This document shows positions 16,324 through 25,412 of a DNA stretch of 64,000 nucleotides, in pieces. The first letter of the stretch is position 1. Every line of letters starts with the position of its first letter. Source of the stretch: Bacteroidota bacterium (GTDB lineage Bacteria > Bacteroidota > Bacteroidia > Chitinophagales > Chitinophagaceae). A program made the translations under genes and the position numbers. Below the pieces are notes generated by a model. It was given only the letters and a program-made list of their open reading frames with translations. It made no database searches and was not told the DNA's origin. Location of the stretch: assembly GCA_005884665.1 (NCBI GenBank), contig VBAT01000045.1, forward strand, positions 1 through 64,000. Direction: 5' to 3'.

Positions 16324-19300
16324 TTATGCTTTCGCAGGCTCTCCCGTTGGAACCTTACTTTCTTTTTCTCCGTGATGTTCTCCTGTTTCAATGATCTCGT
16401 CCGTATTCCTTACTTTTTCCAAATAAGTAATATTCGGCAACGTATGGAGGTGTTCTATCACATAAAAACTTCTTTGCTTGTTCTCTTCACGTATCCTGCT
16501 TACCTGGCTGGTTTGATCATGCACAGTTCCAAATACGATCGCATCGCCTGCACAAGCCTGCTGGCAGGCTGTTTTTGAGTCGCCATCAGCCGACATCCTG
16601 TTGCTTTTAATTTGGCCGCCTGAGTGCGCTGAACACAGAACGTACATTTTTCCATCACCCCTCTTGATCTTACCGTTACATCCGGGTTCAACACCATGCG
16701 GGTGAGGTCCTCGTTCATTTGATGAACGACAGGATCCAGTTTACCTACTATCCATTGATCCTGGTTATTCGGGAAACTGTCTGCACCCGTATAATCACCC
16801 CAGTTGAAACGACGAACTTTGTATGGGCAGTTATTGGCGCAATATCTTGTACCGATACAACGGTTATAAGCCATCTGGTTAATGCCTTCGGTGCTGTGGT
16901 TAGTGGCTGATACCGGGCAAACATTCTCACAAGGAGCATTGTCGCAATGTTGACACAGCATAGGCTGGAACACTACTCCTTTCAGATCATCGACATTATT
17001 CGGATCCGAAACAAAATAACGGTCAATGCGCAACCAGTGCATATCGTGATAACGCAACACTTCTCCTTTTCCTACTACCGGCACATTGTTTTCTGCATGA
17101 CAGGCGACAACACAGGCACCGCATCCATAGCAGGCATTCATGTCGATCGTCATACCCCATTTTGCACCGGGCTGGGCATGGTCAGGATAGATTGTTGCTT
17201 CCCTTCTGAAATCACCGGTGGTCTTGGCAAAATCATCATCCATCTCCTTTCGATATTCGGGGATGAGATTGGGATTCTTTTTGAATGTCGCCAATGTAGT
17301 TTCTCTAACTACTTCCACGCGGCCATCGTAAGTATTCTGTATCTGCATCTGCGCAATTTTTACCTTGCGCTTTTCATCTGTCAGTTTTACCTCGTTGCTA
17401 TAGTTTACAGTTGTCCCGTTGAAGGAGGCCAGCGGATAAACGTTTACACCAACTCCCGTCGCTGTCTTACCGAGTTTATCACTTCTGCCGTATCCAACAG
17501 CCACCGCGATGGTATTGGAGTTCATACCGGGTATCACCAATACTGGCAGAACAACTTCTTTGTTGCCGACAGTTATTTTGATAACAGGTTTCTGCGGGTA
17601 ATATTTATAATCTCTCGCCTGGGCTCCAACTTCGCTCTCATGATTATAATAAAGATCAAGATCGAGCAATTCTTTTGCCTTGCTCATGCTGATCATCGCA
17701 TAGTTGTCCCAGCATGCTTTTGAGATCGCGTCAGGCAATTCCTGTAGCCAGGGATTGGTAGCTCCAACTCCTGAGCCTATTGAAACTTTTTCATACAATA
17801 CGATCTCATCGCCGCTTACTTTTTTTGCAGCAGCCAGAGCCGTTGCCGCAGCTGCTACACCGGCAGCGCTAAATGAACCACCGCCAGCAGCAGCTTCACC
17901 TGTTGCCAGCAGGATACCTTCCTGTAATACTTTATTGAAACCATCCTCTGATCCAAGCTTTGTATTCCAGTAATTCTTGAAATATTCGTCGTAAGTTGTA
18001 TTGTTACCGGCCCATTTCAGCAATGAAGTCTGGTAAGGACGGGTTTTGAATAAAGGATAAATAGTAGGCTGAATAAAACTGGTAATACCTGCTTTAGGTT
18101 CAGCATCGCCCCAACTTTCCAGGTAGTGATGCGTGGGAAGATTATAATTGCAAAGCTCGGCTGTCTCATCCCATCTTTCGCTGAAAGAAACAGATAGTGA
18201 TACTTTGGCTAAAGCTTTGGAAAATTTGGTTACCCATTTTCCGTTCACCATCTCACCATCATAATGATCGTAGGCAGGATTGGCGCCATAAATGAATATT
18301 GCACCGACATTACCTGCATCCATTTCAGTAACGAGAGCATTGAAATCTTTGTCAATACCCTGGCGATAATTTACCGGTTTGGACCAATCGATTGTTGTGC
18401 CATTAGCCCCGATAGCGTTGTTGATCGCGTTGACAATGACCTGCACATTCATATCATTGCTGCCGCAAACTACCAGCGCTTTTCCGTTATTGGACTTGAG
18501 ATCGTTTGCCACTTTCGCAATTCCTGCTTTCAGCTTTGCATCGCCGATTTGCGGGGCGGCTACAGAACCATCGATTGCATTCAACAATGCCAGTGCTACG
18601 GCTCCTGTTTCAGAAGGACGATGCGTAAAGCGTTCGTCCGCGCTGGCCCCGGTTGTGCTCAAATGAGATTCAAACTGGTAATGTTTGCTCATTTCCGGGT
18701 TCTTCTCGTTGATCTTGCGTCCTTTGGTGTACCCTACGGCATTTTCAAGCGGGCTTAACCAGGTACCGAGGAAATCGGCGCCGAGACTAACTATGAATTT
18801 AGCGGCCTCGAAATTATAAGAAGGAAGTTTTCTGCCAAAGCCGCTGACTTCATTTGCCTGCAACATGCCACTGTACGATACAGCATCGTACTGCACATGT
18901 TTCAGGTTCGCAAATTTGGCAATAATATCTTTTGTAGTCGGGGATACGATCGTGCTGCTCAGGAATACGATTTGTTTGCCACCCAGTCCCGCCAGCGCTT
19001 CCATGATCTTCTTATCCAATGATTCGTAAGTGGGGCTTTCTTTAAACTCACCGCCGATCTTCTCTGAAGGATGGCGATTGCGGTGCATATCGTAGAGGTC
19101 CAGTACAGACGCTTGCGCCCTGGCTGTTGTACTTCCATTGGTAAAAACAGAAAGGTCATTGCCTTCTATCTTGATCGGGCGTCCATCTCTTACTTTAGCC
19201 AGCACAGGAACAACATCGCCGTCCTGTACATAGGTAGTCGCATAGAATTTTGCTTCGCCCGGAATGATATTTTCAGGCTTATTGGCAAATGGGATGGCCT

Positions 19301-19508
19301 TGCGTTCCGGTATTTTACAACCAGCAGCCAATGCAGCAGCAGCCGTGCTAAATCCCAGGTATTTCAGGAAATCCCTACGGGGAGCTTTCGCATCAGCCAC
19401 TTTTTCATCGACGTCTTCGAAAGGCAATTCTTCCCGAAATTCATCTGCTTTCTTCTGAAGATTTTCCGGGTCATCTCCGCCTCCGAAACTTTGCCAGTAT
19501 TTATTCAT
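16324..19508 (-). pseudogene. actB: Alternative complex III subunit ActB (molybdopterin-like plus Fe-S), 1-nt frameshift near the C-terminus
   Basis: Periplasmic iron-sulfur subunit: a Tat-type N-terminus (RRDFLKYLGFS), a degenerate molybdopterin-oxidoreductase domain, then a ferredoxin-like domain with [35 protein letters not shown] and KCTFC. After QAAKLK the frame runs into 34 unrelated residues and stops at 16500. The family continuation (NRMSADGDSKTACQQACAGD...) is in the next frame, to 16324. One extra A in the four-base A run (16605-16608, plus-strand T) gives a continuous 1061-residue protein. The break removes the last two cluster cysteines. The start is taken at MNKYWQ (19508); an in-frame ATG nine codons upstream is possible. 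Confidence 0.85.
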
Positions 19509-19640
19509 ATTGACCGATCCGCCTGCAGCGGACATTTATACTCTAAGCTTGCCGATCACGTTGCTTTCCAATCTTACTTAGAGATGATTAAAAAATATTT
19601 CAAATTATACTAAGCCTTAGCCCCTGCCGGGCCTGGAATT

Positions 19641-20903
19641 TTAATAGTGGCATTTCTGACATTCCAATCCGCCGATATCCTTAACTGTTATGCTATCCAT
19701 TTTACCGGCTTTGAAATCGTTATGGAACTTCTCATAGATGCTATAGAACTTATTACCTGATTTATCATCATAGTTAAAGTCAACTTTTGTCTGGCGGTGA
19801 CAGTTTATGCACCACGCCATGCTCAGCTCGGCGAATTGCTTTACTTCGTTCATCGCGGTTATCTCACCATGACAGGTCTGACACTGCACTTTACCTGCTC
19901 TTATGTGCTGGCTATGGTTGAAATAAACATGATCGGGCAGGTTGTGTATACGGATCCACTCGATGGGCTTGGCTTTGGAAGGATCCCACGCGTTTGCGTT
20001 CTTGGGATCAAACCCTGCATATTCATATAGTTTATGGATCTGCACGGTGCCGTCTACTTCATTTCCCTCTTCGTCGTACAGCTTCGGGCCTTTCGTATAT
20101 TCCTGGATGTTTTTATGGCAATTCATACAAACATTCACAGAAGGTATGGCAGCAGATTTACTTTCCCAGGCATTGCCATGGCAGTAAAGACAGCTGATCT
20201 GGTTGATACCGGCATGCACTTTATGAGAATAGAAGATTGGCTGTTTAGGCTCCATCCCTTTTTGTCTTTGAAGACCGATCGCGCCCTTGGTGACATAATA
20301 ACCACCGACGATAAAAAAGATCACGGCAACCATGGCTATATAAACCTTATTGCGATAAAAAGGAACCGGCTCGGGACGATGAATACCTTCAGCGTCATCT
20401 GACATCTTCTTCAGGTTGCTATTGACCTGCATCAATATGAGAGCAATAATGGCAAGTATGAGTGAAATAACTCCGAAGATGACTGCATTTTGATTAGTCT
20501 CAGGCGCCTCTTCAACTGGACCTTTAGTAGTGGGCGCTCCATAAGCTTCTACGTAATCAAAAATAGCTGCGATATCTTTTTCCGATAGGGTGGAAGGCTC
20601 GAACTGCGTCATCACAGTACCGAATTGCTTTTTCAAAGCAATATAGTGCGGGTCCGAATTTACAAGTGAGTTTACGTTGTACGCCCAATTAGCAATTTTT
20701 TTTATATCTCCGCCATAGAATTCATTGTCTCTTACTCCTTTCAAATGGGGTCCTGTGCCGTCAGCTATGGGATTGTGGCAGCTTGCACATTTTTGCATGA
20801 ACAGACTCTTACCATCTTGCGCGAAAGTTTTAATACCGGAGAAACAGATTAATAGAAGAAATACCAGGGCTAGCTTTTGCAAGATCGGTTTACATGGAAT
20901 CAT
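19641..20903 (-). CDS. actA: Alternative complex III multiheme cytochrome ActA
   Basis: First gene of the respiratory operon. After a signal peptide it has an N-terminal class I cytochrome c domain (CASCHN), a membrane helix (VIFGVISLILAIIALILMQ), a second helix near VYIAMVAVIFFIVGGYYV, and a multiheme domain with CLYCHG, CMNCHK, CQTCHG, CINCHR and CQKCHY at the very end. That makes six CxxCH motifs: five multiheme plus one mono-heme domain. An upstream in-frame ATG at 20954 overlaps the predicted -7 box, so ATG 20903 (MIPCKP) is preferred; it leaves a clean signal peptide ending IKTFAQ. Confidence 0.92.
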   Translation of the reverse strand: MIPCKPILQKLALVFLLLICFSGIKTFAQDGKSLFMQKCASCHNPIADGTGPHLKGVRDNEFYGGDIKKIANWAYNVNSLVNSDPHYIALKKQFGTVMTQFEPSTLSEKDIAAIFDYVEAYGAPTTKGPVEEAPETNQNAVIFGVISLILAIIALILMQVNSNLKKMSDDAEGIHRPEPVPFYRNKVYIAMVAVIFFIVGGYYVTKGAIGLQRQKGMEPKQPIFYSHKVHAGINQISCLYCHGNAWESKSAAIPSVNVCMNCHKNIQEYTKGPKLYDEEGNEVDGTVQIHKLYEYAGFDPKNANAWDPSKAKPIEWIRIHNLPDHVYFNHSQHIRAGKVQCQTCHGEITAMNEVKQFAELSMAWCINCHRQTKVDFNYDDKSGNKFYSIYEKFHNDFKAGKMDSITVKDIGGLECQKCHY

Positions 20904-20951
20904 AGTCGCAGTATGTTTCGAAAAATGTGGATAAAATCCTTTAATCGGCTG

Positions 20952-20959
20952 CAAAAATA
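20952..20959 (-). promoter_or_regulatory. -7 box of the act-cta operon
   Basis: On the minus strand TATTTTTG matches TAnnTTTG exactly. A TTTG lies 14 nt upstream and a TTG 22 nt upstream; neither has ideal spacing. Transcription would start near 20945, giving a leader of about 40 nt before ATG 20903. It should drive the block down to the terminator at 5977-6016. Confidence 0.5.
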
Positions 20960-21158
20960 AGTCAGGAACTTAACAAAATCACAACAGCGTTAAAAATTTT
21001 TTAACCCGCTACCGGCTTGCGTTTCACAGGATTTATAAGCGTTTTTCTCTATGTTGCAATTTTGTTTGTCATGTGACAGTAAATGGTCATTCATACATCC
21101 ATCAATGATAAAATGAAAAAACGGTTTGACTGTTTTTTGCTGACTTTTGCGGGAATTT

Positions 21159-22136
21159 ATGTTTAAAGGTCTACGAAATAAGTGGAAAGTGAACGCTATC
21201 CAGCTTACACTTATACTTCTCACATTCGCCATAGGCGGCAGTTTGACAGGCTATGCAGGGAGAAAACTAATGAACATTTTTGGCATTGAGCAAAAATGGA
21301 TTTGGATCATTGTTTATTTACTCGTTATCGTTATCCTTTGGCCAATCGCTGTCCTGATAGTGAGTATTCTTACCGGGCAGTTTCCTTTCTTTCTGCAGTA
21401 TATAAGGAAAATTGGGAGGCGGATGCGGCTAATCAGGAGTACGGAGCCAGAAGTCGATAGTCGGGAGTCGATAGTCAATAGTGATAAGAAACTAACATCC
21501 GAAAGTTGGGACTCAGGACCAACGACTAACGACTATAGACTAACGACTAACATCGCAATTTTTGCGAGCGGCGCAGGCAGCAATGCGCAAAAGATCATTG
21601 AATATTTCAGAAATAGCAACAAGATAAAAGTGGCGCTGATCGCATGCAATAATCCTGTAGCTGGTGTTCTGGCTATTGCTGCCAGGGAGAATATCCCGGT
21701 GCTTATTATCGAAAAAGAAAGATTATTTCGCGGTGACGGCTATGTTGAAGAGCTGAAAGAAAAGAAAATCGATTTCATTGTTTTAGCCGGCTTCCTCTGG
21801 AAACTTCCTTCCCGGCTCATTAAAGCCTATCCAGGGCGTATTATTAATATACACCCTGCGCTGCTACCCAATTATGGAGGCAAGGGCATGTATGGCAATA
21901 ATGTTCACCATGCAGTACTGGCGGCGGGGGAAAAGGAAAGCGGCATCACGATTCATTACGTGGATGAATACTATGATAGTGGAGATATCATTTTCCAGGC
22001 CAAATGTGTTGTATTGCCCGCAGATACAGCTGAGACATTAGCCCAGCGCATTCACGCATTAGAACATGAGCATTACCCAAGGGTCATCGGAGAGGTTGTA
22101 ACCAAGCTGAAATCAGTTGATTCGTTTATTGGTTGA
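21159..22136 (+). CDS. purN: DUF6787-like membrane protein fused to phosphoribosylglycinamide formyltransferase
   Basis: Residues 1-90 from ATG 21159 form a small two-helix membrane module (ALTLIL-type helix then WIWIIVYLLVIVILWPIAV) resembling DUF6787. Residues from about 130 are a full PurN: IAIFASGAGSNAQKI, ACNNPVAGVLAIA, NIHPALLPNYGGKGMYG with catalytic Asn and His, and YYDSGDII with catalytic Asp. PurN makes FGAR from GAR and 10-formyl-THF in purine synthesis and is normally soluble. The linker (about 92-129) is encoded by the dispersed GTCGATAGT repeat and contains no start codon, so PurN appears to be made only as a membrane-tethered fusion, unless a non-standard start is used. Confidence 0.8.
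   Translation: MFKGLRNKWKVNAIQLTLILLTFAIGGSLTGYAGRKLMNIFGIEQKWIWIIVYLLVIVILWPIAVLIVSILTGQFPFFLQYIRKIGRRMRLIRSTEPEVDSRESIVNSDKKLTSESWDSGPTTNDYRLTTNIAIFASGAGSNAQKIIEYFRNSNKIKVALIACNNPVAGVLAIAARENIPVLIIEKERLFRGDGYVEELKEKKIDFIVLAGFLWKLPSRLIKAYPGRIINIHPALLPNYGGKGMYGNNVHHAVLAAGEKESGITIHYVDEYYDSGDIIFQAKCVVLPADTAETLAQRIHALEHEHYPRVIGEVVTKLKSVDSFIG
21451..21551. repeat. GTCGATAGT/CGACTAACGACT repeat block inside the purN fusion
   Basis: About 100 bp of short repeat in coding sequence: AGTCGATAGTCGGGAGTCG then ATAGTCAATAGT, followed by ACTCAGGACCAACGACTAAC units. It encodes VDSRESIV and TTNDYRLTTN. The first part matches the reverse complement of 9034-9058 with few changes, and VDSxESIV recurs in an unrelated protein at 26260-26290. 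Confidence 0.8.
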
Positions 22137-22190
22137 TTAGTTGGTCCACTAAACCAATTAACCGGTCAACCAGTCAACTTATAACTAACC
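22127..22190. repeat. Low-complexity GGTTGATTAGTTGG / AACCAATTAACC stretch
   Basis: The purN end and the gap after it consist of GTTGATT, TTAGTTGGT and then the complementary ACTAAACCAATTAACC and GTCAACCAGTCAAC. The two halves can pair imperfectly. A similar ACTAATTAACAAATAAAC stretch lies at 45282-45312. Confidence 0.5.
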
Positions 22191-22192
22191 AT

Positions 22193-22996
22193 TTGCAATT
22201 TCTTTTGTTACTTGCCGGTAATACTACTCCTTTGTCGAGGCGGCCTATTCAAATATTGCTACTAATACTGCTTTTTACGGCCTCCAGGCCCGCAGCCGCG
22301 CAACAATGGTATAAAATAAGGGGAACGGTTTATGACAGTTCCCGAAACTACCCCGTAGAGCTAGTTAGCGTATTGTCTACTTCAGGCAAAGGAACGGCCA
22401 CAAACACTGAAGGTCATTACGAGATTGAAGTCACCGAGAAGGATTCGATATGGTTCAGCTACCTGAACAAGCCGACAATTAAGTTCCCGGTATTGAAAAT
22501 AGTCAATCCCTTTGCATTCGATATCTCACTCCAGGTGAATATCCCGGTATTGAAAGAAGTAAAGATCAAACCGAGGAATTACAAACTGGATTCACTCGAG
22601 AACCGGGAGGATTATGCGAAGGTTTTCAACTACCAAAAGCCCGGGTTGAGGGCGGTAACGCCGGCCTATGGTGGCGCGGCGGGCTTTGATCTTGATGAGA
22701 TCATCAATATGTTTCGCTTTAAACGAAACAAAAGCATGCTGGCTTTCCAGAGAAGACTGCTGATGCAGGAACAGGAAAAATACGTTGAGCACCGGTTCAG
22801 CAAAGCCCTGGTGAGAAGACTCACATCGCTTACTGGCGGTGAACTCGATAGCTTTATGATGATCTATAAGCCACCTTATGAGTTCGCATTGCTGACCAGC
22901 GACTATGAGTTCCAGGAATATATCAAGGAAGCCTATCGACGCTATCTGAATGGTCTTCCCCCCATACCATTTTTAAAGCCTGAAACGGACCAATAG
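22193..22996 (+). CDS. Carboxypeptidase-regulatory-like domain protein, secreted
   Basis: After a hydrophobic N-terminus ending ASRPAAAQQ, residues continue with WYKIRGTVYDSSRNYPVELVSV, a CarboxypepD_reg-like beta-sandwich common in envelope proteins of Bacteroidota, followed by a helical domain (MFRFKRNKSMLAFQRRLLMQEQEKYVE) and a C-terminal region with PPYEFALLTSDYEF. The function is unknown. No in-frame ATG exists before the signal peptide: the frame opens at TTG 22133, overlapping the purN stop, and later TTGs at 22193 and 22232 are candidates. The first 20 codons from 22133 are repeat-like, so 22193 is chosen tentatively. Confidence 0.6.
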   Translation: MQFLLLLAGNTTPLSRRPIQILLLILLFTASRPAAAQQWYKIRGTVYDSSRNYPVELVSVLSTSGKGTATNTEGHYEIEVTEKDSIWFSYLNKPTIKFPVLKIVNPFAFDISLQVNIPVLKEVKIKPRNYKLDSLENREDYAKVFNYQKPGLRAVTPAYGGAAGFDLDEIINMFRFKRNKSMLAFQRRLLMQEQEKYVEHRFSKALVRRLTSLTGGELDSFMMIYKPPYEFALLTSDYEFQEYIKEAYRRYLNGLPPIPFLKPETDQ

Positions 22997-23147
22997 CCGG
23001 CGGCTTCTCGCAAAAAAACAGTGTTGCTAATTTTTAATGGGACTTTAATTCAAAGGGCTATTATCATAATTACATAGCCGCCAAAAGCAATCGTCTGGAT
23101 TTTTTTAATCATACAATTTTGGGATATAGGAAAAATACGAGGGGGTA

Positions 23148-23179
23148 TTTGCTTGACAAAAAATAAGTAAATATCTTTA
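23148..23179 (+). promoter_or_regulatory. Promoter of the DUF4082/T9SS gene
   Basis: TTTG at 23148-23151 and TATCTTTA at 23172-23179 are separated by 20 nt, the Bacteroidota -33/-7 layout with one mismatch in the -7 box. It predicts a 5' leader of about 155 nt. The gap 22997-23335 shows no gene. Confidence 0.55.
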
Positions 23180-23341
23180 TCGCGTTCGAGATTCTGCTGC
23201 CGTCCTGTGCAAATAAAAAAACCTACCGACTATCTAAGCCATCGTCCTATCACAACGACGCTTCATTATTCATCGAACTCCCTCCATATCCTTTTTTACC
23301 TTTTGTTTATCCTTTATTTTTTTCAATAAATCTCTGTGAGT

Positions 23342-24517
23342 ATGACACGAACTAACTACTTATTGCCTGCGTCTATTAAACGCGTTTCTTTCCTTTTTGT
23401 GCTGGCTTTTTTGGCATTTACAATGTCAGCCAGGGCACAAACTTTTACTGTTTTTTCTCCGAGCGATGTTCCAACGAGCGAGGCGAAAGACGGTCCCGGT
23501 GGTATCGAGGTCGGCTTTAAATTTAAAGTCACCCAGCTCGGTACTATCAGCGCTATCCGCTTTTACAAGAATTCCGGTCTTAGTACCGGCGCATTCACTG
23601 TTAATTTATGGACTAACGGGAATTCCACCACACCAGGTTCAAACCTGGCTACTGCTTCCAATCCAAACGTGACTGCAACTGGTTGGATAGAGATTCCTAT
23701 CCCCAACAAAACTTTAACCCCGGGAAACGTGTACGTGGTTTCGCTGTTTAGTCCTTCGGGCTGGTATTCGTTCTCAGACAACTATTTCCCCACTACGCCG
23801 GACCAGTTCGATCCGCCGTTTATAATCGTGTCCAACAACAATGACCCGGCTGGAGTAGGTAATGGAGTGTTTAAATACACCAATTCAACAACGTTCCCTA
23901 CCAACAGCGGCGTTACATCTAACTATTGGGTAGACCTGAAATTCACGACAACGTTCACATTACCCGTATCGCTCACAGATTTCAAGGCAACTACTACCAG
24001 CAACGATGTTTCACTGACATGGAAAACGGAATACGAATATTATAATAAAGGTTTCGACGTTCAACGCAGCAATAATGGCAATGACTGGTATTCATTGAAC
24101 TTTATTGATGGTGTAAATGAAAGCAGCGTATCCAGGAACTACAGCTATGCCGACAAGGCCCTGGCTCCCGGCACTTATTATTATCGCCTCAAACAGGTTG
24201 ACCGTGATGGAAAAGTCACTTATTCTCCCATAGTGAATGCTACAATCGGCGGCAAAGGCAAGATTGCTCTTTACCCCGGATTGCCAAATCCATTCTCTAC
24301 AGCCACCTCCATCCGTTTCGATCTGCCAAGACCGCAACATGCAAGGTTAAGCGTACTGGATCTGAATGGCCGTGAAGTAAAAGTGCTGGTGGACAGGAAC
24401 AGTCCTGCCGGTTCGAATCTCGCAACGCTGAGCGCAGCTAACCTGCCTCCGCAATTGTACATCGTTCGATTGCAGACGGAAGATGGTATATTGACTCAAA
24501 AGATCATGGTTAAATAG
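23342..24517 (+). CDS. Secreted DUF4082 protein with T9SS type A sorting domain
   Basis: A signal peptide (LFVLAFLAFTMSARAQ) is followed by a DUF4082 domain, about residues 33-205 (TFTVFSPSDVP, KDGPGGIEVGFKFKV, IRFYKNSG, GWYSFSDNYF), a short fibronectin-like region (LPVSLTDFKATTTSNDVSLTW) and a C-terminal type IX secretion domain (IALYPGLPNPFSTATSIRFD ... QLYIVRLQTEDG, final VK). The T9SS domain directs export and surface attachment in Bacteroidota. DUF4082 is a beta-sandwich found in surface and glycan-active proteins; here it stands alone, so binding rather than catalysis is likely. A GTG two codons upstream (23336) is an alternative start. Confidence 0.85.
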   Translation: MTRTNYLLPASIKRVSFLFVLAFLAFTMSARAQTFTVFSPSDVPTSEAKDGPGGIEVGFKFKVTQLGTISAIRFYKNSGLSTGAFTVNLWTNGNSTTPGSNLATASNPNVTATGWIEIPIPNKTLTPGNVYVVSLFSPSGWYSFSDNYFPTTPDQFDPPFIIVSNNNDPAGVGNGVFKYTNSTTFPTNSGVTSNYWVDLKFTTTFTLPVSLTDFKATTTSNDVSLTWKTEYEYYNKGFDVQRSNNGNDWYSLNFIDGVNESSVSRNYSYADKALAPGTYYYRLKQVDRDGKVTYSPIVNATIGGKGKIALYPGLPNPFSTATSIRFDLPRPQHARLSVLDLNGREVKVLVDRNSPAGSNLATLSAANLPPQLYIVRLQTEDGILTQKIMVK

Positions 24518-24542
24518 CCATTAAAACAACTCATAAATTACA

Positions 24543-24575
24543 GAAAGGATAGCCTCAGGTTATCCTTTCTTTTTT
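24543..24575 (+). terminator. Intrinsic terminator after the T9SS gene
   Basis: GAAAGGATA and TATCCTTTC form a perfect 9-bp stem around a 9-nt loop, followed by six T. It lies 26 bp after the stop codon. Confidence 0.85.
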
Positions 24576-24588
24576 GGCCGTTGTTGTT

Positions 24589-24605
24589 GCCTGCCGGCAG
24601 GCAGG
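24589..24605. repeat. CCTGCCGGCAGG palindromic repeat
   Basis: Perfect 12-bp palindrome within GCCTGCCGGCAGGCAGG, just after the terminator. Relatives are seen at 16294-16313 and, more diverged, at 26226-26263. Confidence 0.6.
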
Positions 24606-24716
24606 TTTCACGTCTTTATAAAATGACTCTTCAATTCTAATTCTTGTTAAGGAATACTTACGGCTTTGCTGTTGTTGATGCTCCCTTGCAGGTTGCTACT
24701 TGCAAGCTCATACTGA

Positions 24717-24748
24717 TTGACGGGAAACACCAACAAGGGCTATCTTCG
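24717..24748 (+). promoter_or_regulatory. Promoter-like pair before the conserved hypothetical at 24766
   Basis: TTG at 24717-24719 and TATCTTCG at 24741-24748, 21 nt apart, resemble the Bacteroidota -33/-7 boxes with one mismatch in the -7. The start codon is 17 nt further on, so the leader would be very short. Confidence 0.35.
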
Positions 24749-24765
24749 GCGTCTAAATCATCGTC

Positions 24766-25308
24766 ATGGACCAGACAACACTTGGTATCGGAACAAGGCT
24801 CCAGCACACGCAATACGGCCCGGGGGTAATTGTGGGCATACGTTATGCCACTTATCTTATCTCGTTTATCAACCACGGTCTAAAAGAGATCGACAAAACG
24901 GATGAAAAGCTGGATGAGATCATCCCGGAAAATGTGACTGCCGAAATAGAAACGCATAGCGAGATCGAAAGATCATTGTTGAAGATCCTTCGTCTCTGGG
25001 GTGGGCTTACTGAAAACGTTCCTCTTGGTGAGAGGTGGACAAAAGGAATGATGGTATTGCAGCCATTTGACAAGACCCTTAAACCAAAAGAGATCCCTAT
25101 TGATGATTTCTTTCATAAGATAGTGATGCTTCGCGACCGCCTTCGCGTGTTAGAACAAAATATCAATAGCAATAAGAAGCTAACTGATGAAGAAAAAGTG
25201 AATATGCAGCAGTATGTCACTCGTTGTTATGGTTCATTGACCACATTCAATGTTTTATTTAAGAATAAGGAGCATTGGTTTGTGGGAGAGAAGGGGGCGG
25301 GGGAATGA
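24766..25308 (+). CDS. Conserved hypothetical protein with Tudor-like N-terminus
   Basis: A 180-residue soluble protein. Residues 5-45 (LGIGTRLQHTQYGPGVIVGI ... YLISFINHGLKEID) resemble the small SH3/Tudor-like barrel found at the C-terminus of PcrA/UvrD helicases, which often reads GxxVxHxxFGxGxV. The rest is helical, with a central hydrophobic helix (SLLKILRLWGGL), ERWTKGMMVLQP, and a coiled-coil-like stretch (FFHKIVMLRDRLRVLEQNI). Similar proteins occur widely in Bacteroidota without known function. Nucleic-acid or protein binding through the barrel is a guess. Confidence 0.65.
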   Translation: MDQTTLGIGTRLQHTQYGPGVIVGIRYATYLISFINHGLKEIDKTDEKLDEIIPENVTAEIETHSEIERSLLKILRLWGGLTENVPLGERWTKGMMVLQPFDKTLKPKEIPIDDFFHKIVMLRDRLRVLEQNINSNKKLTDEEKVNMQQYVTRCYGSLTTFNVLFKNKEHWFVGEKGAGE

Positions 25309-25313
25309 TCTCC

Positions 25314-25337
25314 GTGGCCGGTGTTCTCACTGGCCAC
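25314..25337. repeat. Left REP-like hairpin flanking the transposase
   Basis: GTGGCC and GGCCAC enclose an inner GTG/CAC pairing. The hairpin is followed by AAGAAA. It lies 76 bp upstream of the transposase ATG; a related hairpin, also followed by AAGAAA, lies directly after the gene. Confidence 0.65.
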
Positions 25338-25412
25338 AAGAAACAAAAAAACACAGCCGCCTGCTGTTTTCCTCTTATCTAAGACAACAAACAGGAAGTA
25401 TCTTGTTTCCTA

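Noticed and set aside
16601-16612. Programmed -1 frameshift in actB
   Set aside because: The site is not a classic X XXY YYZ heptamer and no downstream hairpin was apparent; a one-base indel explains the data more simply.
24411-24420. GGTTCGAATC-like T-loop motif
   Set aside because: It lies inside the T9SS sorting domain coding sequence and no acceptor or anticodon stem surrounds it, so it is not a tRNA.
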